Assembly: GCF_006337125.1 (NCBI RefSeq)
Contig: NZ_CP040887.1
Span: forward strand, 1,488,001-1,552,000
Direction: 5' to 3'
Length of the DNA stretch: 64,000 bases
DNA from: Serinicoccus chungangensis
GTDB lineage: Bacteria > Actinomycetota > Actinomycetes > Actinomycetales > Dermatophilaceae
Both the position numbers and the translations under genes were made by a program. Numbering within the stretch: position 1 is the stretch's first letter; each line of letters starts with the position of its first letter. A model generated the notes under the pieces. The model was not told the DNA's origin, ran no database searches, and was given only the letters and a program-made list of their open reading frames with translations. Positions 15,644 through 23,139 of the stretch are shown here, piece after piece.

Positions 15644-17866
15644 CTACTCGGCCGAGAGCTCGGGCCGGGGGGTGGCCTGGAGCACGACGACGGCCCGTGA
15701 CGGGACCTCGTGCGTCCCACCGGTCTCCCACGGCACGTCGTCGTCCAGCTCGTCCCCGCTGGTGTCCACGACGACCTGCCAGGTGGGGGTGTTGACCCCG
15801 TCCGGCACGGTGAAGTCGACGGCCTCGTGGTGGCCGTTGAAGAGCAGCAGGAAGTGGTCGTCGGTCACCTCGCGGCCGCGGTCGTCCCGCTCGCTGATGG
15901 CCTCGCCGTTGAGGAAGACCATGACCGCCTGCTCGCGGCTGTGCCAGCGCTCCTCGGTCATCACCTCGCCGGTGGGGGAGTACCAGTGAATGTCACCGAG
16001 GTCGCTCTGGCCGCCGTGCTCGGCGTCCCCGAGGTAGAAGCGGCGCCGGCGGAACGCCGGGTGCTCCTTGCGCAGCGCGATGAGCCGGGAGGTGAAGTCG
16101 AGCAGGTCGGCCTGGTCGGGGTCGAGGTCCCAGTCCATCCAGGCCAGCTCGTTGTCCTGGGCGTAGACGTTGTTGTTGCCCTGCTGGGTGCGACCCATCT
16201 CGTCCCCGTGGGCCAGCATCGGCACGCCCTGGCTCAGCATGAGCGTGGCCAGGAAGTTCTTCTGCTGGCGCAGCCGGAGCGCACGCACCTGCGGGTCGTC
16301 GGTCGGGCCCTCGACGCCGCAGTTCCACGACCGGTTGTGCGCCTCGCCGTCGGCACCGCCCTCGCCGTTGGCCTCGTTGTGCTTCTCGTTGTAGGACACG
16401 AGGTCGGCGAGGGTGAAGCCGTCGTGGGCGACGACGAAGTTGATCGAGGCGTACGGGCGCCGCCCGCTGTGCTCGTAGAGGTCGCTGGAGCCGGTGATGC
16501 GGGAGGCGAACTCGCCCATGGTCGCGGGCGCCCCGCGCCAGTAGTCGCGGACGGTGTCGCGGTACTTGCCGTTCCACTCGGTCCACAGCGGCGGGAAGTT
16601 GCCGACCTGGTAGCCCCCGTCGCCCAGGTCCCACGGCTCGGCGATGAGCTTGACCTGGGAGATCACCGGGTCCTGCTGGACGATGTCGAAGAAGGCGGAG
16701 AGCTTGTCGACCTCGTGGAACTGCCGGGCCAGGGTCGCCGCGAGGTCGAAGCGGAACCCGTCGACGTGCATCTCGGTGACCCAGTAGCGCAGGCTGTCCA
16801 TGATGAGCTGCAGCACGTGCGGGGAGCGCATGAGCAGGCTGTTGCCGGTGCCCGTCGTGTCGTAGTAGTGGGCCTTGTCGTAGTCGACGAGGCGGTAGTA
16901 GCTGGCGTTGTCGATCCCCCGGAAGGACAGCGTCGGGCCGAGGTGGTTGCCCTCCGCCGTGTGGTTGTAGACGACGTCGAGGATGACCTCGATGCCCGCC
17001 TCGTGCAGCGTCTTGACCATCGACTTGAACTCGGTGACCTGCTGGCCGCGGTGCCCGTAGGCGGAGTAGCCGTTGTGCGGGGCGAGGAAGCCGATGGTGT
17101 TGTAGCCCCAGTAGTTCGACAGCCCCTGGTCCTGCAGGTGCGGGTCGTCGACGAACTGGTGCACGGGCAGCAGCTCCACGGCGGTGACGCCCAGGGCGGT
17201 GAGGTGGTCCACGACGGCCGGGTGCGCGACACCGGCATAGGTGCCGCGGATCTCCGGCGGCACCTCCGGGTGGTTCATCGTCAGGCCCTTGACGTGCGCC
17301 TCGTAGATGACGCTGTCGTGGTAGGCGTGCTGCGGCGGTCGGTCGTGGCCCCAGTCGAAGAACGGGTTGACCACGACCGAGGTCATGGTGTGCGGCGCCG
17401 AGTCGTCGGTGTTGTAGGAGGTCGGGTCGCCGAAGTCGTAGGCGAACAGGCCCTGGTGGCCGCGGATCTGACCCGCGATGGCCTTGGCGTAGGGGTCCAG
17501 CAGCAGCTTGTGCGGGTTGAACCGGTGGCCCTCGGAGGGCTCGTAGGGTCCGTGCACCCGGAAGCCGTAGCGCTGACCCGGCTGGCAGTTCGGCACGTAC
17601 CCGTGCCAGACGTGCGCGTCGACCTCGGTGAGGGGCACCGTGGTCTCGATCGAGCGGTCGTTGACGAGGCACAGGTCCACCGCGGTGGCGTGCTCGGAGA
17701 AGAGGGCGAAGTTGGTGCCGCGTCCGTCGAAGGTCGCGCCCAGGGGGTATGCCGAGCCGGGCCAGAGGTCCATCGGGGGGTGGGGCCTTTCGTGTTGCGG
17801 GAGTCGCGGGAGGTCGACCGCGTCGTCACCGGGGACCCAGTCTACGGGCCGGGACATGACCGGCAT
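15644..17866 (-). CDS. glgX: glycogen debranching enzyme GlgX
   Basis: GlgX hydrolyses alpha-1,6 branches of limit dextrins during glycogen breakdown (GH13, isoamylase subfamily). The 740-residue protein has an N-terminal CBM48-like domain (WPGSAYPLGATFDGRGTNFALF) and the GH13 regions VILDVVYNHTAEG (I), DGFRFDLA (II, nucleophile Asp), IAEPWD (III, acid Glu) and FVVAHDGFTLADL (IV). A beta-sandwich C-terminal domain closes it. ATG 17866 gives the full length; ATG 17773 just before the CBM48 domain is possible. It is convergent with ppk2 and divergent from the YihY gene. There is no glycogen operon nearby. Confidence 0.94.
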   Translation of the reverse strand: MPVMSRPVDWVPGDDAVDLPRLPQHERPHPPMDLWPGSAYPLGATFDGRGTNFALFSEHATAVDLCLVNDRSIETTVPLTEVDAHVWHGYVPNCQPGQRYGFRVHGPYEPSEGHRFNPHKLLLDPYAKAIAGQIRGHQGLFAYDFGDPTSYNTDDSAPHTMTSVVVNPFFDWGHDRPPQHAYHDSVIYEAHVKGLTMNHPEVPPEIRGTYAGVAHPAVVDHLTALGVTAVELLPVHQFVDDPHLQDQGLSNYWGYNTIGFLAPHNGYSAYGHRGQQVTEFKSMVKTLHEAGIEVILDVVYNHTAEGNHLGPTLSFRGIDNASYYRLVDYDKAHYYDTTGTGNSLLMRSPHVLQLIMDSLRYWVTEMHVDGFRFDLAATLARQFHEVDKLSAFFDIVQQDPVISQVKLIAEPWDLGDGGYQVGNFPPLWTEWNGKYRDTVRDYWRGAPATMGEFASRITGSSDLYEHSGRRPYASINFVVAHDGFTLADLVSYNEKHNEANGEGGADGEAHNRSWNCGVEGPTDDPQVRALRLRQQKNFLATLMLSQGVPMLAHGDEMGRTQQGNNNVYAQDNELAWMDWDLDPDQADLLDFTSRLIALRKEHPAFRRRRFYLGDAEHGGQSDLGDIHWYSPTGEVMTEERWHSREQAVMVFLNGEAISERDDRGREVTDDHFLLLFNGHHEAVDFTVPDGVNTPTWQVVVDTSGDELDDDVPWETGGTHEVPSRAVVVLQATPRPELSAE

Positions 17867-17915
17867 GACGGCGGCCGTCCCGGCACGCCTCCCGCGCGCG
17901 CGTGACGGACGGGGC

Positions 17916-17921
17916 TAGCGT
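17916..17921 (+). promoter_or_regulatory. -10 element TAGCGT, leaderless start of YihY gene
   Basis: TAGCGT plus seven bases leads to GTG 17929. Confidence 0.45.
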
Positions 17922-17928
17922 GACGCCT

Positions 17929-18990
17929 GTGACTGTGGTGGACGTGACGTTCCGGCGCCGTCTGCGCCGGGCCATCGCGCCCGTGCCGGGGGCGGTGCCT
18001 GCCGTGCGACTGACCGCCGAGACGGCCGTCGTGGCCTTCCGCTACCGCGCCACGGGGCTCGCCGCCGAGGCCGCCTTCTTCACCCTGCTGTCGCTGCCGC
18101 CGCTGCTCGTCGCCCTCGTCGCCGGCGCGGGTTTCGCCTCCGAGTGGCTCGGGCCGCAGACGCTGGCGCGGATGAGCAGCGCTCTCGAGCAGTGGACCCT
18201 GACCTTCCTCACTCCGCAGGCCGTGGACCAGGTCATCATGCCGACCTTCGAGCAGACCCTCAGCGCCCGGCGCGGGGACTACCTGTCCGTCGGGTTCCTC
18301 ATCGCCCTGTGGTCGGGGTCGCGGGCGCTGCACATCTTCCTCGACGCCATCTCGATCATGTACGGCCAGGGTGGGGACCGCGGACCGGTCGGCGCGCGCG
18401 TGCTCTCGCTCACGGCATACCTCGCCTCGACGGTCGTCATGGGGCTGACCCTGCCGCTGCTGCTCATCGGGCCGGGCTACCTGCTGCGCTGGCTGCCGCC
18501 CCGGCTGGACCTGCTCGTCGAGCTGTACTGGCCCTTCGTCGGCCTCCTGGGCCTCGTCAGCCTCACCGGGCTCTTCCACGTCGCGACCCCCGCCCGCTCG
18601 CCGTTCTGGCGGGACCTGCCGGGGGCGCTGCTGACGATCCTCCTGTGGGTGGTGAGCTCCCTGCTCATCCGGCGCTGGGCCGAGATGGCGGCCGGTGGCT
18701 TCTCGGTCTTCGGTCCGCTGACCGCCCCGATCATCCTCATGGTCTACCTCTACTTCCTGTCCTTCGCCGTGCTCGTCGGCGCCTCCCTCAACGCCGCGAT
18801 CCGTCGGCTGTGGCCGCCGCCCGAGTACCGCGGGCCGAGGGCGCGGGTCCACGAGTGGTGGGAGGAGCGCAGGTCGACCCGGGAGGCCCGCGTCCGGGCG
18901 CGCCGGACCGAGCTCGCCGCGGACGCCCCGACCGACGACGAGGAGGCAGACCGGATCGCCGCCATGGACGGCATACCGGGGCCGCGCTGA
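17929..18990 (+). CDS. YihY/BrkB family inner-membrane protein
   Basis: This 353-residue integral membrane protein has about six predicted helices and the YihY/BrkB signature near the start (ATGLAAEAAFFTLLSLPPLLVALVAG). GSRALHIFLDAISIMYGQGG lies in the middle and ILMVYLYFLSFAVLVGASLNAA in the last helix. A charged C-terminal tail (about 300-353) is rich in Arg and Glu. The family was once misnamed ribonuclease BN; its function is unresolved, with transport or envelope roles proposed. GTG 17929 fits a TAGCGT -10; an in-frame ATG at 17902 is less likely. A paralogue lies just past the tRNA cluster at 19430. Confidence 0.85.
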   Translation: MTVVDVTFRRRLRRAIAPVPGAVPAVRLTAETAVVAFRYRATGLAAEAAFFTLLSLPPLLVALVAGAGFASEWLGPQTLARMSSALEQWTLTFLTPQAVDQVIMPTFEQTLSARRGDYLSVGFLIALWSGSRALHIFLDAISIMYGQGGDRGPVGARVLSLTAYLASTVVMGLTLPLLLIGPGYLLRWLPPRLDLLVELYWPFVGLLGLVSLTGLFHVATPARSPFWRDLPGALLTILLWVVSSLLIRRWAEMAAGGFSVFGPLTAPIILMVYLYFLSFAVLVGASLNAAIRRLWPPPEYRGPRARVHEWWEERRSTREARVRARRTELAADAPTDDEEADRIAAMDGIPGPR

Positions 18991-19027
18991 GCGCTGCGCC
19001 GCGCGCCGCGCGCCGCGCGGGGTGATT

Positions 19028-19056
19028 TTGATTCGCCTGCCGACGTCGGCTACTGT
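19028..19056 (+). promoter_or_regulatory. tRNA operon promoter
   Basis: -35 TTGATT (19028-19033), a 17-bp spacer and -10 TACTGT (19051-19056), about 30 bp before the first tRNA. This is a good housekeeping sigma promoter. Confidence 0.75.
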
Positions 19057-19088
19057 TTCATCTCGCGCCGCTGGAGACAGCGGAGCAG

Positions 19089-19161
19089 GCGGATGTAGCT
19101 CAGTTGGTAGAGCGCAACCTTGCCAAGGTTGAGGTCGCCGGTTCGAGCCCGGTCATCCGCT
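19089..19161 (+). tRNA. tRNA-Gly (GCC)
   Basis: Acceptor arms GCGGATG and CATCCGC pair. The D-loop is AGCTCAGTTGGTAGAGC, the anticodon stem-loop CCTTGCCAAGG has anticodon GCC, and the T-arm contains GGTTCGAGCCC. CCA is not encoded. First of three co-transcribed tRNAs. Confidence 0.95.
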
Positions 19162-19188
19162 CTGAGGCACCACCACCAGATGCCTCAC

Positions 19189-19259
19189 GGTGGAGTGGCC
19201 GAGAGGCGAGGCAGCGGCCTGCAAAGCCGTATACACGGGTTCGAATCCCGTCTCCACCT
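19189..19259 (+). tRNA. tRNA-Cys (GCA)
   Basis: Acceptor arms GGTGGAG and CTCCACC pair. The anticodon loop has CCTGCAAAG, anticodon GCA, and the T-arm has GGGTTCGAATCCC. CCA is not encoded. A GAGGCA...TGCCTC inverted repeat (19164-19169/19181-19186) sits in the spacer before it and may guide processing. Confidence 0.95.
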
Positions 19260-19283
19260 CGCACTCGCGGGTCCACCGCGCAG

Positions 19284-19358
19284 GGACGATTGGCGCAGCG
19301 GTAGCGCGCTTCCTTGACACGGAAGAGGTCACTGGTTCGATCCCAGTATCGTCCACCA
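19284..19358 (+). tRNA. tRNA-Val (GAC)
   Basis: Acceptor arms GGACGAT and ATCGTCC pair. The anticodon loop CCTTGACACGG has anticodon GAC, and the T-arm has TGGTTCGATCCCA. Unlike the other two, CCA is encoded (19356-19358). Confidence 0.95.
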
Positions 19359-19360
19359 AC

Positions 19361-19396
19361 AAGCCCCTGACCAGCAGGTATGCCGGTCAGGGGCTT
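19361..19396 (+). terminator. tRNA operon terminator with octamer in its loop
   Basis: AAGCCCCTGACC (19361-19372) and GGTCAGGGGCTT (19385-19396) form a perfect 12-bp stem around a 12-base loop, followed by a short T-run. The loop contains the GGTATGCC octamer (19377-19384). Confidence 0.85.
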
Positions 19397-19429
19397 TGTC
19401 GTGCTGGCGGGAGGATGCCCGTCGACCTG

Positions 19430-20503
19430 TCAGGCGTCGGGGTCGGTGGTGTCCCCGCCGCTGCGCCGCAGCGCGCGCGCCTTGTCCTGGTCGGCCTGCT
19501 CCTTCTCCTGGGCGGCGATGATCTTGGTGTCGTCGCGCGGGGGCAGCTGGATGTCCTCCTCGGCCTCGATGCCGGCGATGAGCTGACGGGAGCGTTCCAG
19601 CTCGGCGTCGACCTCCGCCCCGAGGAGCAGCGCGAGGTTGGTGATCCACAGGTAGAGCAGGAAGATGATGACGCCTGCGAAGGAGCCGTAGGTCGCGCCG
19701 TAGCTGGAGAAGTTGGCGATGTAGAAGCCGAAGGCGACCGACACCAGGATCCAGACGACGATCGCCAGGGCGGCACCGATGCTCAGCCACCGGAACGTCG
19801 GCTGCTTCACGTTGGGCGTGCTGTAGAACAGCATCGCGACCACGAGCATGACCAGCACGAGCACCACGGGCCACTTGGCGAACTGCCACACCGTGACCAC
19901 CGTGGACCCCAGCCCCACGGCCTGTCCGACCGCCTCGGCGACCGGCCCCGACAGGATCAGCATCAGGGCGACGAGGACCACCATGACCACCATGACCAGG
20001 GTGATGAGGAGCATGACGGGGCGCAGCTTCCAGACCGGCCGTCCCTCCTCGATCTCGTAGACCCGGTTCATCGCGCGGCTGAAGGCGGTGACGTACCCCG
20101 AGGCCGACCACAGCGCGGTGGCCAGACCGATGACCAGGGCGAGCCCGGCGCCGGGCGAGGTGGCCAGCGACTGGACCACCGGCTCGAGGGTGGAGGCACC
20201 GGACTCGCCGAGCACGCCGCTGAGCACGGGCATGACGGTGGTGACGACCTGCTGGCTCTGACCGACCAGGCCCAGCAGGGAGAAGATCGCGATGAGCGCC
20301 GGGAAGATCGCCAGCACGGCGTAGTAGGTCAGCGCCGCGGCGAGGTCGGTGCACTCGTCGTCCAGGAACTCCCGGAACGCCTTCCCGGCGGTGTACCTCC
20401 AGGCCGGACCGGTCATCTCGGCGGGCGAGTCCGGCTTGTCCTCGTGCTCCGGGTCCGGCGCGTCCAGCTGCGCGGTCCGACGGTCCGCCTCGGTCCGGCT
20501 CAC
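19430..20503 (-). CDS. YihY/BrkB family inner-membrane protein (second copy)
   Basis: The 357-residue protein begins with a hydrophilic tail (about 1-40), then the signature AAALTYYAVLAIFPALIAIFSLLG and about six membrane helices. TALWSASGYVTAFSRAMNRVYE lies in the middle and IIFLLYLWITNLALLLGAEVDAE at the last helix. The C-terminal tail is acidic and Lys/Glu/Asp-rich. GTG 20503 overlaps the DUF3618 gene stop as GTGA, so it ends a four-gene operon with YtxH-like, holin-superfamily and DUF3618 proteins. That set recurs in actinobacteria and suggests membrane-stress or envelope roles (inference). It is divergent enough from the 17929 copy that recent duplication is unlikely. Confidence 0.86.
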   Translation of the reverse strand: MSRTEADRRTAQLDAPDPEHEDKPDSPAEMTGPAWRYTAGKAFREFLDDECTDLAAALTYYAVLAIFPALIAIFSLLGLVGQSQQVVTTVMPVLSGVLGESGASTLEPVVQSLATSPGAGLALVIGLATALWSASGYVTAFSRAMNRVYEIEEGRPVWKLRPVMLLITLVMVVMVVLVALMLILSGPVAEAVGQAVGLGSTVVTVWQFAKWPVVLVLVMLVVAMLFYSTPNVKQPTFRWLSIGAALAIVVWILVSVAFGFYIANFSSYGATYGSFAGVIIFLLYLWITNLALLLGAEVDAELERSRQLIAGIEAEEDIQLPPRDDTKIIAAQEKEQADQDKARALRRSGGDTTDPDA

Positions 20504-20820
20504 CGGCGGGCCCGCCTCGTGACACCGACGAGGAGGAGCACGACCGCCACGACACCCACGGCAGGGGCCAGCACGCTGAGGACGTCGCGATGGTCATCGC
20601 TCTGCAGGCGGGCCGTCACCCCCTCCAGCTGCGCGTCGACCCGGGTCCGGGCGGACTCGAGCGTGCGCCGGGCCCGCTTCGTGACGTCCATCCGGTCTGT
20701 CAGCTCGTCGACGGTCTCGCCGAGCTCGGCCCGGTGCCGGGCGATGTCGGCCTCGATCTGCTGCGGGTCGTCAGGTGTCCCGTCCTGACCGGTGTGGTGG
20801 TCCTGCGGCGTGGTGCTCAT
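20500..20820 (-). CDS. DUF3618 domain-containing membrane protein
   Basis: This 106-residue protein has the DUF3618 core IEADIARHRAELGETVDELTDRMD (about 25-48), an amphipathic helical stretch (50-72), and one C-terminal membrane helix (LAPAVGVVAVVLLLVGV) with a short basic tail. The likely topology is tail-anchored, N-terminus inside. Function unknown; the family co-occurs with holin-superfamily III and YtxH-like proteins, as here. ATG 20820 overlaps the upstream gene's end (ATGA), and its stop overlaps the YihY start, so the operon is tightly coupled. Confidence 0.8.
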   Translation of the reverse strand: MSTTPQDHHTGQDGTPDDPQQIEADIARHRAELGETVDELTDRMDVTKRARRTLESARTRVDAQLEGVTARLQSDDHRDVLSVLAPAVGVVAVVLLLVGVTRRARR

Positions 20821-21227
20821 GTGTGGGCTGCTCCCTTGACCTCGGCGATGTCCTGCTTGATGGTGTCGATGGTGCGTCCGGGTGCGACCGGGGTGGCCTG
20901 CTCCACCCGCTTCTTGCCCAGCAGCGACACGACGGCTGCCGCGGCGAGCAGCACCAGGGTCACGACACCCGCGGACGCCCACGCAGGCAGCGCCAGGGCG
21001 AGAGCCAGGATCGCGGTCGTGACCAGGCTGGCGACGCCGAAGAAGGCGAGCAGTCCGCCGACGCCGAACATGCCGATCCCCACGCCCGCGGTCCTGGCCT
21101 TCGCGCTCAGCTCTGCCTGCGCCAGGCGCATCTCGTCGCGGATGAGCGTGCTCGTCTGCTCGCTCATCCGGGCGATGAGCTGGCCCGTGCTCGCGTGCTC
21201 GGTGTCCGGGGTGGACCGCTCAGCCAC
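20817..21227 (-). CDS. phage-holin-superfamily III / Actinobacteriophage-holin-like membrane protein
   Basis: The 136-residue protein has an N-terminal amphipathic region (STGQLIARMSEQTSTLIRDE, typical of the family) and two membrane helices (about 44-66 and 74-97). The C-terminal tail has TIDTIKQDIAEVKG. The family carries a phage-holin label but is usually chromosomal and non-phage; no prophage genes are near. GTG 21227 has GGAGGAG five bases upstream and overlaps the preceding gene by eight bases. It is probably part of an envelope-stress module with DUF3618. Confidence 0.78.
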   Translation of the reverse strand: MAERSTPDTEHASTGQLIARMSEQTSTLIRDEMRLAQAELSAKARTAGVGIGMFGVGGLLAFFGVASLVTTAILALALALPAWASAGVVTLVLLAAAAVVSLLGKKRVEQATPVAPGRTIDTIKQDIAEVKGAAHT

Positions 21228-21450
21228 GAGGCTCCTCCAGGTCATCACCCGTGAAGGTGCTGTCGGAGGCCTCGGCCTGCTCCTGCACCTTCCCGGCCTG
21301 CTCCTTGGCCCTGGTCGCCTGCTCCTGGACCTTCGGGTGCCCCCACAGCTCCTGCGCCTTCGTGCTCAGCTGCTCGTAGCGCTCCCGGCCCGCCTTGGCG
21401 CCCAGGACGTATCCCGCCCCGAAGGCGGCCGCCATCATGATCTTGCTCAT
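21220..21450 (-). CDS. YtxH-like small membrane protein
   Basis: The 76-residue protein begins with one hydrophobic helix containing the glycine pattern AAAFGAGYVLGAKAGRERY. A Gln/Glu/Lys-rich helical tail follows (residues 28-66), likely coiled coil. This is the common actinobacterial YtxH-like arrangement; function is unknown. It is the first gene of the four-gene operon ending in YihY. Its ATG 21450 lies opposite the divergent tetR gene, so the 150-bp gap probably carries the operator for both. Confidence 0.75.
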   Translation of the reverse strand: MSKIMMAAAFGAGYVLGAKAGRERYEQLSTKAQELWGHPKVQEQATRAKEQAGKVQEQAEASDSTFTGDDLEEPRG

Positions 21451-21524
21451 CGTCTCTCCTGACGTCACGGTGTCGGGTGACGCACGGTGGCGCTTCACGT
21501 TCCACCACCGGCCCCCGACTACAG

Positions 21525-21545
21525 CGTAAACGTACGGTGTATACG
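21525..21545. promoter_or_regulatory. putative TetR operator between divergent genes
   Basis: An AT-richer patch contains CGTAAACG followed by CGTACGGTGTATACG (21531-21545), whose outer CGTA and TACG arms are inverted repeats. It lies between tetR and the YtxH operon, where a TetR repressor normally binds. Confidence 0.4.
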
Positions 21546-21603
21546 GCGAGCGCGCAAGCGAGTCCGCCGCGCGTGAGAGGCTGGGCCTCATGGAGGCACG
21601 GGG

Positions 21604-22317
21604 ATGAGCGTGGACGGCGCCCGGGACGACACCGGCACGCGACGGCGGCTGGACCGTGACCGGATCATCGACGTGGCGCTGGTCGCGATCGAGGCGCACG
21701 GCGTGGAGCAGATGTCCATGCGCAGCCTGGGGCGCGATCTCGGGGTCGAGGCGATGGCGCTGTACCGCTACGTGTCCGGGCGGGAGGACCTGCTCGAGGC
21801 GGTGGTGGCACGTCTGCTCGACGGTCTGGCCGAGCGAGTCGAGACCGCGGGGGCGAGCAGCTGGCAGGAGTACCTGCAGCACCTGGCCCACGAGATCCGC
21901 GACGTCGCCCTGCGGCACCCCTCGGCCTTCCCGCTCGTCGTCTCGCGCCACCCCGCCACGCCCTGGCTGCGTCCGCCCCTGCGCGACATCCAGACGGTCG
22001 AGCACCTCCTGGCCATGCTCACCCGCTACGGCTTCGACGAGGAGCGTGCGGTCGACACCTACAAGGCGTTCACCAGCTTCCTCGTGGGTCACCTGCTCCT
22101 CGAGGTGTCGATGTACACCGAGAACGTCAGTGCCATGGCTGAACCGATGAACGAGGGCAGCGCCGACATCCCTGAGCAGGACACCCCGGCCGACGTCCAG
22201 GGTGCCCCGCACGTGCTGCGGATGAGGGAGCGGCTGAGCGAGGACCGTGGCGCCGAGGAGTTCGAGATCGGCCTCGAGACCCTCCTGGACCGCATCGAGC
22301 AGTCCGTCTCGCACTGA
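21604..22317 (+). CDS. TetR/AcrR family transcriptional regulator
   Basis: The 237-residue regulator has an N-terminal HTH (about 17-65: RIIDVALVAIEAHGVEQMSMRSLGRDLGV, then MALYRYVSGREDLL) and a TetR_C-type ligand domain (about 90-225). It probably represses the divergent YtxH-holin-DUF3618-YihY operon and itself. GGAGG lies seven bases before ATG 21604. A tiny upstream frame (ATG 21590, MEARG, then stop) ends in an ATGA overlap with the tetR start and has a GAGGCT hexamer seven bases before it, so tetR may be translated by coupling to a leaderless leader peptide. Ligand unknown. Confidence 0.88.
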   Translation: MSVDGARDDTGTRRRLDRDRIIDVALVAIEAHGVEQMSMRSLGRDLGVEAMALYRYVSGREDLLEAVVARLLDGLAERVETAGASSWQEYLQHLAHEIRDVALRHPSAFPLVVSRHPATPWLRPPLRDIQTVEHLLAMLTRYGFDEERAVDTYKAFTSFLVGHLLLEVSMYTENVSAMAEPMNEGSADIPEQDTPADVQGAPHVLRMRERLSEDRGAEEFEIGLETLLDRIEQSVSH

Positions 22318-22398
22318 CCGGACCTCCCTCCGCCGGGGCGGTGCTCGGGCCGCCGTGTCGGGGAGGGCCGGGCACGATGGTGTCTCGGCCCGACCCTG

Positions 22399-23130
22399 CT
22401 ATCCGGCACCCGTCAGGTCAGGGTGGGATGCGGGGTCGGTGACCACTTCCGACGCCACGTCGCCCAGGCGCCGACCGGTGTCGCGGCAGTAGGTCCGCAG
22501 CAGCCGGAAGGCCTCGTCGACGCCGACCCCCCGCAGCTGGGCCAGGGTCCCCTTGGCCTGCTCGATGGTGATCCGGCTGTTGAGGGCGCCCTGCAGCTGC
22601 TCGGCCAGCACCAGCCCGCGCCGGATCGTGCGCTCCTGGAGCAGGCCGATGGTGGCGACATCCGCGAGGGCCTGCACGATGCGCACGTCGCTGGGGGAGA
22701 GGTGGCCGCTGGTGGCCCCGAAGAGGCCGAGCGCCCCGATCACCGCGGAGTGGTGGCGCAGCGGGATGGCGTGGACCGAGCGGTACCCGAGGGCCACCGC
22801 GTGAGGTGCGAAGAGCGGCCAGGACTCCTGCGCGTGGTCCAGGTCGGCATTGACGACGGGTGTCTGCGTCCGGAAGCAGTCCCGGCACGGCCCCTCGTCG
22901 TTCTGGACCTGGAAGAGCTCGAGCAGCCTGGCCGACTCGTCCGAGGCCGCCATGAAGGCCAGGTCCCCCCGGGGGTCGGCGAGCAGCAGGCCGGCCGCCG
23001 AGACGCTGGTGAGCTCGGTGGTCCGGGTGGTGACCATCTGCAGGAACTCGATGAGGTCGAACTCGTCGACCAGCGTGTCGGCGATCTCGACGAAGGCCTC
23101 GGCCAGACGGTCGGCGGGGATCGTGTTCAT
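22399..23130 (-). CDS. GAF and ANTAR domain-containing regulator
   Basis: This 243-residue protein has an N-terminal GAF domain (about 12-160, with AAGLLLADPRGDLAFMAAS and GYRSVHAIPLRHHSAVIGALGLF) and a C-terminal ANTAR RNA-binding domain (about 170-232, LNSRITIEQAKGTLAQLRGVGVDEAFRLLR). ANTAR proteins bind paired hairpins in mRNA and prevent transcription termination; the GAF domain senses a small molecule or redox state. Residues CRDC in the GAF domain could be redox active (inference). It lies nine bases after a second GAF-ANTAR gene with a GAGGAG ribosome binding site. It is convergent to tetR. RNA targets are unknown. Confidence 0.86.
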   Translation of the reverse strand: MNTIPADRLAEAFVEIADTLVDEFDLIEFLQMVTTRTTELTSVSAAGLLLADPRGDLAFMAASDESARLLELFQVQNDEGPCRDCFRTQTPVVNADLDHAQESWPLFAPHAVALGYRSVHAIPLRHHSAVIGALGLFGATSGHLSPSDVRIVQALADVATIGLLQERTIRRGLVLAEQLQGALNSRITIEQAKGTLAQLRGVGVDEAFRLLRTYCRDTGRRLGDVASEVVTDPASHPDLTGAG

Positions 23131-23139
23131 GGTGTCTCC

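Noticed and set aside
15710..17905. 731-codon open frame on the plus strand opposite glgX
   Set aside because: It mirrors glgX exactly, is Val/Gly/Arg-rich and has no recognisable motifs; glgX carries all GH13 motifs.
19164..19186. GAGGCA/TGCCTC inverted repeat between tRNA-Gly and tRNA-Cys as a terminator
   Set aside because: The stem is only six pairs, has no T-run, and a much stronger terminator follows the third tRNA.
19089..19358. Attachment site or integrated element at the tRNA genes
   Set aside because: No integrase and no repeat of a tRNA 3' end found by eye downstream; kept only as a check in findings.
20817..21227. Phage holin as evidence of a prophage
   Set aside because: Holin-superfamily III proteins are common chromosomal genes in actinobacteria and sit here with DUF3618 and YtxH-like genes; no phage structural, integrase or lysis genes are near.
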